In this document: piece by piece, positions 1-6,709 of the stretch
Position numbering within the stretch: position 1 is the stretch's first letter
Layout of the letters: each line of letters begins with the position of its first letter
DNA from: Willaertia magna
Taxonomy: Eukaryota > Heterolobosea > Eutetramitea > Acrasida > Naegleriidae
Length of the DNA: 13,314 nucleotides
Reading direction: 5' to 3'
NCBI GenBank assembly: GCA_902984215.1
Contig: CADWAF010000008.1
Span: 1-13,314 of the forward strand
Notes under the pieces: generated by a model
What the model saw: the letters and a program-made list of their open reading frames with translations, nothing else
What the model was told of the DNA's origin: nothing
Databases searched by the model: none
Translations under genes and position numbers: made by a program

Positions 1-133
1 TCTTCATTCCACATATCGTCCGGTAAAATAATTAAAAAGTTGTTGCTACTGTGACTTTTTAAATAATTATTTTCTAACATTTTTTTTATTGAATTTTACA
101 AAGCTCACTTTCATTTCTTTTTCTAATGTGTAT
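1..133. other. AT-rich left edge, no assignable gene
   Basis: Downstream flank of the F-box/LRR gene that ends at 134. It is mostly A/T runs. The first ~50 bases are less AT-rich. On the plus strand they could be the last 17 codons of a gene entering from the left, ending in TGA at 52-54. On the minus strand an ATG at 14-12 could begin a gene leaving the window. Neither is long enough to support a call. Confidence 0.3.
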
Positions 134-2182
134 TTATTTTCTAATTGAGGTACTCAGTTTGTCAATTAAATTAGTGGCTTCCTGTTCATCAGGATTTAGC
201 TCATATTTATTACCTGGATTTCTATTATTTTTAACTTAAAGATGCAAAAATGTATTTATAAATAAAACAGCTCTTCTCAACCATAAATTTAAATTAAATC
301 TTCAAAAAATTTACCTACTTGACCAAACTAATGCATCTTTTAAAGTAACTCCTTTTTCAATTTCTTCTTTCAATTTCTCAATTTCTGCTTTATTTAAATG
401 TTTATATTCAAAAGATAAAGAATATAAATTCTTCATTTTCAGTAAGAACTTTCCAGAAATTATTTTATTACATCTTGAAATATCTAAACTTCTTATACTT
501 TCTAAATTACTAAAATTTTCAAAATCTTTATCTGTAATTTTTGTATCTCTAGCAACAAATTGAATTAATTTTAAATTTGATAAATTTTTAAATTCAATTT
601 TAACACATAATCCAATACATAAAATTCTTAATTTTGTAAAGTTTAAAAAGCACTCTCCAATAAGGGAAGTATTTTCTCTACTGTTATAAATTGTTAATTT
701 TTGTAAATTGTGCAAATATTGTAATTGATTATCTGAAATATGTGTTTGAAATAACTTCAATTCTTTTAAATTTGACATATTATATAAATTACCAATAATA
801 TTACAATAAAAAGAAATATTAAGAATTTGTAAACTAGATAAATTTGTTAAGTTTTCACTTATTCTTAATGTTGGAACTTTTTTTAAACTTAATTTATAAA
901 GTTTTTGTAAACTTGTAAATTCGTTATTTAAATGTAATTCATCAACATTTTTAAGTTTCAGTTTTCTTAAATTTGTTAAATATTTATAGTATTTATTTTC
1001 AAATACCAAATTAGTATTTAATTTTTCTAATTTTGTTAAAAATTTAAAACTACTCCCATCTATACTTTTCTCTTTGTTGTTACGCATATTTATATTTAAA
1101 CACTTTAAATTTTGTAAATAATTTAAATCTGTTTCATGTAATTTTAATTCATAATATGATTTTAATTTTAAAATTTCAAGTTTTCTTAAATTGTGTAAAA
1201 AACTTGAATTTACTGTTTCTAATTGGTGTAAAGAAAAAACAATTTTTAAATATTTTAAGTTGACTAAATTTGTTAAATTTGGAACAAATGTTTTATAATT
1301 ATTCTCTGTAATTGAAACGGTTAATTTTTGTAATTGTTTTAAATTTTGTAAAAAACTTCCATCAATCTTTTTACAATACAAAATATTTAGTGACATTAAA
1401 TTATTTAAATGAACTAAACAATCATCTGTTATATTTTTACATCCAGAAATATTTAAACTTGATAACTGTTTAAAATATTTAAAACAATATCCATAAATAT
1501 CAAAATTATCTTCAATATTAAGTTTTGTTAAATTATTTAAATGGCATAATTGACTATCATTAATTATGCCGTTACTTGCAAATTTTAAAGTTTTTACTTG
1601 TTTAAAATATTGTAAACATTCACCGTTAATATTCATACACCCAGTAATTTTTAAATTAGTTAAATTATTTAAATCTTTTAACCATTCATTTCTTATTTCA
1701 TCATAATATGATATTTCTAATGTTTTTAAATGTTTTAATTTAGATAAAGATGTTTCATTTAAAACACAAATCATGTTTGTATGCAGTTCTTCTAATGTTT
1801 CTGGTAAAGGTAACAAATATTTTTCTCTAAATCCATCGGTTTTTAAAACTTTTAAATTTGTAAATTTTTGTAATAAATCATAATTATGTCCACCGTGTAA
1901 ATCTAAAACTAATTTTTTTAATTTAAAAATATAGTTCGGTAATTTATTTGTTAATTCAATTGGATTACTTTTAAATAATAACATTTCATTAAATAAATTA
2001 AACAAATAATTATCATTAATTAACATTATTTCATAAAAATATTTATTTGTTTGTGCTAAATGAATATAATCTATTGGTTCTTGTAAATATTTTGTAATTT
2101 CAAATAAAATTTCTAATGAAAAACAATGGTTTGAATTTGTTTTTCTTTTTTTCACTGTTCTTTCTTCTTCTTCTTCCATCAT
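134..2182 (-). CDS. F-box/leucine-rich-repeat protein, two exons (651 aa predicted)
   Basis: Probable SCF ubiquitin-ligase adaptor: the F-box would bind SKP1 and the LRRs would bind the substrate. Exon 1 is 2182-315 and exon 2 is 221-134. After an acidic/basic leader (MMEEEEE then KKRK, a possible nuclear signal), residues ~20-60 read as an F-box (LEILFEITKYL...). Residues ~85-600 are many LRRs of the cysteine-containing FBXL/AMN1 type, e.g. LSSLNISGCKNITDDCL. Residues 171-290 form a higher-order repeat of 44 residues (two 22-residue LRRs). The uninterrupted frame stops at 311-313 (TAA), but that stop lies inside a GTAAAT splice donor. Removing 314-222 joins AG|A in phase and adds 28 hydrophilic, coding-like residues ending at TAA 136-134. 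The F-box and LRR calls come from motif pattern only; the substrate is unknown. If the intron is not used, the product is 623 aa. Confidence 0.85.
222..314 (-). other. Predicted 93-nt phase-2 GT-AG intron in the F-box/LRR gene
   Basis: On the minus strand the intron begins GTAAAT (314-309) and ends AATAG (222). Splicing turns AG|G TAA (Arg then stop) into AG|A (Arg) followed by an open frame of 28 codons. It is the only acceptor nearby that leaves the following frame open. The intron is very AT-rich and the flanking exon 2 is visibly less so. This is inference from frame rescue; no transcript evidence is available. Confidence 0.65.
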
Positions 2183-2239
2183 CCTTGTCTATCCAACCAG
2201 GTGCTCTTATTTTTTTAAGTGTCTTATGGACGGGATTTT

Positions 2240-2264
2240 ACGGTTCAATGGGCACAATTACCGT
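2240..2264. promoter_or_regulatory. Inverted repeat ACGGT-N15-ACCGT upstream of the F-box/LRR gene
   Basis: The arms ACGGT (2240-2244) and ACCGT (2260-2264) flank a GC-richer core, 58-82 bases upstream of the minus-strand start at 2182. The surrounding 138-bp spacer is otherwise AT-rich. It could be a binding site for a dimeric factor. The arms are only five bases, so chance is possible. Confidence 0.2.
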
Positions 2265-2320
2265 TCCCTATTAACGAAATAAAAAATTCAAAACAAAAAT
2301 GATTTTATTATTACAACAAA

Positions 2321-3985
2321 TTATTCAAAGAAATTATAATATCTTCTTGGAGGTTTTGGTTTAGGTTTTCCAAATCCATGAAAATTAGCATACTTTACAA
2401 TATTTAATTCCGTTAATTGTTCCGTTAACAATTTTGTAAAACTCATTTTATTTTCAAATAAAAATTTACCATTCTCTCCAAAAGTAAAACTATTAAAACA
2501 ATGTTTCTCTTCTACCAATTTAACTAACTTTTTTACAACACTAAATATTTTCTTTACCATTTGATTTGTAACTAAAGCTGAAGTCACTTTTAAATCATAT
2601 TTTGATAAACTATTATAAAAAGGCAAACAATTACTTAATTTTACTTTTTGACTGTCAGATTCTTCACCATTTCCATTATTTACAAAACTACTTGAAAAAA
2701 ATAGAATTCCCTTATCACTTTTATTCTTCTTTTTATCATTATTATTACTAACTGTATTATTATTATTTAAATCTTTATAGTGACATGTTAAATGATAATT
2801 TTCTTTTTGAAAATAATTATTATATTTCATTTTGTAATAAAATAAAAATCTTTCTTTTGTTTCTAAATTTTCTAAAATAATTTTAAATTGTTGATAATGA
2901 ATAAATTCGTTTAATGTGTAAAAATATAAAGTAAAACATTCTAATGGAAGAATTTCTATATTAAAATTTTCATTAAAATAATCATCATTAAAATTATCAT
3001 TATTGAAATAGAGATCTTCTTCATTTTCTTCTTCTTCTTCTAGTAATTCTTCCTCTTCTTCTTCTTCTTCGTCATCATTATTGTAGTAATTGTCATCTTC
3101 TTCTTCTTCTGAAGAAACTATAAAGTCATCGTCATCATCTTTTTTATGTTTCTTTTTATTTTGGTTCTTTGTAAGCTTTTTGATGTCTTTCTTTTTTGTT
3201 TCTTTTTCTTCTTCTTCTTCATCATTGTCCTCATCGTCACTTATAATAATCTTTTTCTTTCTCTTACCAACCCTAGCTTTTAAAGGTTTTTCTTCTTCTT
3301 CTTCTAGCTTTATTGTACCAATATTTTCTTTCTTCATTTCTTGTAAAATACAATTTGTGTCAATTTTGTAATCCCAATTGTTTCTTGAACATAAAGATAA
3401 AACTTTTTCCAATAAATGTAAAATAAATTCTTTCTGTTGTAAAATCCATACATTTTCATTCTTTAAAGTATCATCTTCTTTATCAACTGTTGATGTATGA
3501 TTTGTGACAGTTGATTTTAATGAATTTCCATTAAATTGATTAAAAAAATATTTTACTAATAATTCATCTTCAATTAAGATACTTCCTTTAAGAAAAGTTG
3601 GGATTTCTGTTGGTTCTTTTAAAACAACATAATTATTTCCTTTTTCTTTTGATGAAATTAAATTATAATCTATATTACTTATTATAAATAATAATTTTAA
3701 AAAATCTTGATAAGTGACAGTTGAACATTCTTTAAAAAGTAAAGAATTTTCAAAAATTTCACTTTTCATTTTTGTTAAATTATTAAAATTTAAATTTAAA
3801 TAATTAAATTTTTTTGTATAATTAAAATTTAATTGTGTTAAAATAAAATCTTTTTTTCCATTCTTTTCAAAATATTGTAAAGATAAAATAAAATAATTAT
3901 TTTTATTATTTTTAACTTTAATTATACTTTCAATATAAATTAAAGTATTTCCTTTTAAAGATTGATATTCAATTAATTCAATTAA
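2321..3985 (-). CDS. Acidic, Lys/Glu-rich nuclear-type protein; probable C-terminal part of the F-box gene upstream
   Basis: I do not recognise the family. The first Met is at 3769 (482 aa), but the same frame is open and coding-like for 72 more codons upstream, back to 3985 (open limit 3991), with no Met in the extension. Those codons (LIELIEYQSLKGN..., FILSLQYFEKNGKKDF) look like protein, so the Met at 3769 is probably internal. Counting from 3985: a folded-looking region at residues ~1-225; a low-complexity region at ~227-330 with Glu runs, KRKKK and KKKHKK basic clusters and CK2-like SDDED and SSEEEE sites, typical of nuclear proteins; then a second folded-looking region with a KPKPKPPRRYY tail. 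The frame abuts the F-box ORF (3982-4557) in the -1 frame. The two most likely form one ~745-aa protein broken by one missing base. See the findings. Confidence 0.7.
   Translation of the reverse strand, partial: LIELIEYQSLKGNTLIYIESIIKVKNNKNNYFILSLQYFEKNGKKDFILTQLNFNYTKKFNYLNLNFNNLTKMKSEIFENSLLFKECSTVTYQDFLKLLFIISNIDYNLISSKEKGNNYVVLKEPTEIPTFLKGSILIEDELLVKYFFNQFNGNSLKSTVTNHTSTVDKEDDTLKNENVWILQQKEFILHLLEKVLSLCSRNNWDYKIDTNCILQEMKKENIGTIKLEEEEEKPLKARVGKRKKKIIISDDEDNDEEEEEKETKKKDIKKLTKNQNKKKHKKDDDDDFIVSSEEEEDDNYYNNDDEEEEEEEELLEEEEENEEDLYFNNDNFNDDYFNENFNIEILPLECFTLYFYTLNEFIHYQQFKIILENLETKERFLFYYKMKYNNYFQKENYHLTCHYKDLNNNNTVSNNNDKKKNKSDKGILFFSSSFVNNGNGEESDSQKVKLSNCLPFYNSLSKYDLKVTSALVTNQMVKKIFSVVKKLVKLVEEKHCFNSFTFGENGKFLFENKMSFTKLLTEQLTELNIVKYANFHGFGKPKPKPPRRYYNFFE
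3017..3111. repeat. (TTC/GAA)n imperfect microsatellite inside coding sequence
   Basis: Repeated TTC triplets on the plus strand (GAA/GAG on the coding minus strand) encode the poly-Glu tracts of the acidic protein. Shorter runs of the same type occur near 3205-3222, 3290-3305 and at the start of the F-box/LRR gene (2161-2178). Triplet-only expansion keeps the frame, so length is likely to vary between strains. Confidence 0.7.
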
Positions 3986-4557
3986 TCCAAATCAATATTA
4001 TTATCTTCCATTAAATCCATCATTAAAAATTCATTTAAATAAATTTCAATTTGATTTAAATAAAATAAAAATAATAAATGTCTTAAATATCCATTTAATC
4101 TTTTTAAAAATCCCATCCCATAACTATTTATTAAATCAATATTTACTTCTTTAATTAAATTATTATTATTAAATGTTGTTACTGATGGTGTGGTTGTTGT
4201 CAACATGTTATTTTTAGTGACTGCAACTTTATTATTAATTGTAGTGACTGTAACTTTATTAGTAGTAGAAGGTTTTTCTAATGATTTTAATATTTTAGGA
4301 ATAACTTGATTTTTGAAATGTAATAAAATTGTGATAATTGAATTTACTTGATTTGAAATGTTTGTAATGTGTTTACAAAGTAAACGTAAAGATAAAATAT
4401 TTTCTTTATCATCATAAAGAAATGATTGAATATTTGATAAAACTAAAATATCCATCCATTCCGAAGGATTTCTACATTTCTTATCATTATTATTGTCGAC
4501 ATTGTTGCTATTGTTGTCAACAATCTCGCTAACTGACAATCTTTTCTTTTCAGCCAT
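3982..4557 (-). CDS. F-box protein, N-terminal part (191 aa as read), probably frameshifted into the next ORF
   Basis: Begins MAEKKRLSVSEIV with an Asn-rich leader. Residues ~33-75 fit an F-box: WMDILVLSNIQSFL, then SLRLLCKHI, with the usual leucines and the R/K-L-CK element. A Thr/Asn/Val-rich linker follows (~95-130), including a 27-bp direct repeat, then a hydrophobic helical stretch (GYLRHLLFLFYLNQIEIYL). The frame ends at TAA 3984-3982 after ...DNNIDLD, exactly where the -1 frame continues as LIELIEYQSLKG. There is no GT dinucleotide on the minus strand between 4122 and 3982, so a canonical intron cannot bridge the junction. A one-base deletion (real or an assembly error) is the simplest explanation; a genuine short F-box protein is the alternative. 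Likely role: SKP1-binding adaptor. Confidence 0.7.
   Translation of the reverse strand: MAEKKRLSVSEIVDNNSNNVDNNNDKKCRNPSEWMDILVLSNIQSFLYDDKENILSLRLLCKHITNISNQVNSIITILLHFKNQVIPKILKSLEKPSTTNKVTVTTINNKVAVTKNNMLTTTTPSVTTFNNNNLIKEVNIDLINSYGMGFLKRLNGYLRHLLFLFYLNQIEIYLNEFLMMDLMEDNNIDLD
4216..4261 (-). repeat. 27-bp period direct repeat in the F-box linker
   Basis: AGTGACTGCAACTTTATTA (plus strand, 4216-4234) recurs at 4243-4261 with one mismatch. The period is 27 bp (nine codons), so the linker peptide KVTVTTINN is followed by KVAVTKNN. It is an in-frame recent duplication. Confidence 0.7.
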
Positions 4558-4882
4558 TTTTTGTCTTCACGGCAATTTACACAAAGATTTACGAACCCCT
4601 TAACAGCAATCAAATCCTGCTAAGCCAAGACTACGCGATATTATATTTGGTTACTTGGATTGCATATCTTATTTTTTCCAGCAATAAAAGAATAATTTAT
4701 TAATATAAGGCGCCACTTGCAGGAAAGAATTTGCAGCGTTGCGAGTTCGATTCCGAAAATGATGGCAATTTTTTAAATTTAGATAAAAACAATAAATAAA
4801 AATAAAGGTTTGTTGTTAAAGATTTATTAATTTTTTATTCATATTATAATTTTAACACGCAACAATAATCAAATCACAACGT
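4558..4882. other. 325-bp intergenic region with GGCGCCAC site and a Pol III B-box-like motif
   Basis: It lies between the start of the F-box ORF (4557) and the stop of the next minus-strand gene (4883). It is less AT-rich than other spacers here. It holds GGCGCCAC at 4709-4716, two TTGCAG repeats (4717-4735), GTTCGATTCC at 4745-4754 (the tRNA T-arm/B-box consensus) and a T6 run at 4769-4774 that could terminate Pol III. I could not fold a full tRNA cloverleaf: the acceptor and T stems do not pair. So this is at most a tRNA remnant or an unusual small RNA. The rest looks like promoter and UTR sequence. Confidence 0.35.
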
Positions 4883-5974
4883 TTAATCCACAACCATTTC
4901 ATTACTACCAACCACCATCATCATTGTCTCTTCCTTCTCTTCTCTCACTAAACCTTTTCTATTTAAAGCCTCATCCACCGCTTCAATCTCCTTCTTTTTA
5001 AAATGTAATGGATATTCTACTCTTCTTAAACTATCCATCTCATTAATTAAATAAATTAACTTCTTTTTAGATAAAGCAATTGATTTACAATTTAGAACTT
5101 GTAATTTCTTTAATTTTAATAAACTATATAAAGAAGGACTTTTTAAACTTGAAACAACAGTTCCAACATCTAAAAAATTTAATTCACGTAAATTTTCAAA
5201 TATTTTCGGTATTTGATTCATATATTGAGTTTTACCTTTTGACTTTTGAAAACCTTTTTGATCAATAAAAGTAAATGTTTGTAAATTAGAAAGAGCGGGA
5301 AAATCTTTCGTTAAAATTTTTCCAATACAATTTTCAAAAGTTAATTTTTCTAAAAATTTAAAACAAGCTTTTGATTCAATTAAACTTTTAAAATCTCCTT
5401 TAGATTTAATAAATTCAATTTCTTTAATTTTTAATGTCATTTTCTTTTCACTCATGGTTGTGCCATTCTTATTGTTTATTTCATTAACATCTCGATTAAG
5501 ATAGTTTAATAATTCGCGCATTCCTTTTCCATCTTTTTTTAAATAAATTTGTTTAAATTTTAAGGTATTAATTAATGGATATTTATCAATTAATTTATTA
5601 ACCATTGTTTTAGTTAATTCTTTACATGGTTTAAAAATTCCAAATTCATAAGTTACTGGTTGTTTTTCACATTTTATTCTTTTTGAATTATTTTGTGCAT
5701 GTTTATATTGAATATCTCTTTTAGCAATACCTTTTAATTCTTTACCTGTAAAGGTCATTGTTCTTAAAGCATATGGAACGATATCGTGGTAGAAATATTT
5801 ATTTATTAAAGAAAAGGTTGGTATCTGGGTTTGATCAAATCCATAGATTTGTAAAATATTTTCAATCCATACTTCTGTTGGAATGTCTAAAAAGTGGTAG
5901 GTGTGTTGTTGTTGTTTTGTTGTGGTTGCTTGTTCATTATTGAAAGAAGTGGATAAATCTTGTTGTGTTGACAT
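4883..5974 (-). CDS. F-box protein with short LRR region (363 aa)
   Basis: A Gln/Thr-rich leader (residues 1-25) is followed by an F-box at ~27-72 (FLDIPTEVWIENILQIYGF ... SLINKYFYHDIVPYAL). This is the classic IP-E-W/I-IL pattern with the SL-NK-F element. Residues ~140-340 hold irregular LRR-like strands (FLEKLTFENCIG, LSNLQTFTF, NLRELNFLDV, LKKLQVLNCKSI, DSLRRVEYPL), fewer and more degenerate than in the gene ending at 134. A charged tail (REEKEETMMMVV) ends the protein. Single exon; the start ATG at 5974 follows an A-rich stretch and there is no in-frame upstream alternative of note. Inferred role: substrate adaptor of an SCF ubiquitin ligase. Its neighbours on both sides of this strand are also F-box genes, apart from the small membrane-protein gene immediately upstream (6211-6639). 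Confidence 0.8.
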   Translation of the reverse strand: MSTQQDLSTSFNNEQATTTKQQQHTYHFLDIPTEVWIENILQIYGFDQTQIPTFSLINKYFYHDIVPYALRTMTFTGKELKGIAKRDIQYKHAQNNSKRIKCEKQPVTYEFGIFKPCKELTKTMVNKLIDKYPLINTLKFKQIYLKKDGKGMRELLNYLNRDVNEINNKNGTTMSEKKMTLKIKEIEFIKSKGDFKSLIESKACFKFLEKLTFENCIGKILTKDFPALSNLQTFTFIDQKGFQKSKGKTQYMNQIPKIFENLRELNFLDVGTVVSSLKSPSLYSLLKLKKLQVLNCKSIALSKKKLIYLINEMDSLRRVEYPLHFKKKEIEAVDEALNRKGLVREEKEETMMMVVGSNEMVVD

Positions 5975-6210
5975 TTTTTATGGTTGAGTTTGTTGTAATA
6001 AGTACTTAAATTTTGGAATATACACAAATTTTATGAACCTTTTATTTTTTACATAAATTGTAATAATTGCTTAATTACAATAAATTCTGTTTTGGATTTT
6101 TAATATATTTAATAATTTTTAATGTTTTGGAATTTTACCATTATTTGTTTGTTAATTATCGCCAAGTCTTTACAGTTTGTTTGAAAAGTTTTAATGCACA
6201 CAACCTTATT

Positions 6211-6639
6211 TTACTCATCATCATCTTCATCGTCGTCTTCGTCGTAAGTACCTCCTATTCCTCTAGGAATAGCTTTATTTTGATATCCATTAGACCATAA
6301 TTTAGTTTCATAATTTAATAAAATTTCATCTTCATCTTTTGCTTCCGATTTCAATAGTTTTGTTATACTTCCTCCACCTAAAGATGGTGTAGTTTTTCTT
6401 TCTTCTTCATCTTGATTTATTTCATATTTTATTGAAAGTTTACTTCTAATTATATAAATTACACCCATCATACAAGCAAATAAAGTTGGAACAAATAAAC
6501 CTAATTGTCTTGTAGGTCCAGCTCTTCCCGAAGTTCTATCGCCAGATAACATCTTCATAATAAAACCAACCTTCTTTTGCTTTGGTTTTGGTGCGGATTG
6601 TTGTTGTTTGATAACATCTTCAAAAGATAACTTTGGCAT
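6211..6639 (-). CDS. Small single-span membrane protein, possibly COX16-like (142 aa)
   Basis: A basic N-terminus (Lys/Gln-rich, residues 9-30) is followed by one hydrophobic segment at ~46-64 (LGLFVPTLFACMMGVIYII) that is immediately followed by basic RSK. The C-terminal half contains YETKLWSNGYQNKAIPRG (110-127) and the end is an Asp/Glu run. COX16, a mitochondrial inner-membrane assembly factor for cytochrome c oxidase, has the same order: short basic N-terminus, one TM starting with a G-x-P element, then a Y-E-x-K...W-x-N...PR element. The resemblance is by pattern only, and the acidic tail is not typical. If correct, it implies a respiring mitochondrion. Otherwise it is an unassigned tail-exposed membrane protein. 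Single exon; the start ATG at 6639 is the first Met of the frame. Confidence 0.75.
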   Translation of the reverse strand: MPKLSFEDVIKQQQSAPKPKQKKVGFIMKMLSGDRTSGRAGPTRQLGLFVPTLFACMMGVIYIIRSKLSIKYEINQDEEERKTTPSLGGGSITKLLKSEAKDEDEILLNYETKLWSNGYQNKAIPRGIGGTYDEDDDEDDDE

Positions 6640-6709
6640 TTTTAATATATCCTTGTTGAGAAGTATTTCACAACAACTAAATTTATTGTTTTGCGGCGTA
6701 TTGTAGGTA

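Noticed and set aside
1..54. C-terminus of a plus-strand gene entering from the left (17 codons then TGA)
   Set aside because: Too short to judge, and the TGA stop is unlike all intact genes in the window.
3090..3371. Plus-strand ORF of 93 codons, Ser/Phe-rich
   Set aside because: It is the antisense shadow of the poly-Glu/Lys region; the Ser runs are just reverse-complemented GAA repeats.
3982..4125. Intron joining the F-box ORF to the acidic ORF
   Set aside because: The only GT upstream within range is GTTATG at 4124, a poor donor, and using it would delete clearly coding-like sequence on both sides of the junction.
4680..4774. Complete tRNA gene
   Set aside because: Despite a good T-arm-like motif and T run, no acceptor stem, anticodon arm or paired T stem could be built; kept only as a low-confidence signal.
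6067..6300. Plus-strand hydrophobic ORF of 77 codons
   Set aside because: AT-rich intergenic sequence translates to Phe/Ile/Leu/Val; the right third is antisense to the small membrane-protein gene.
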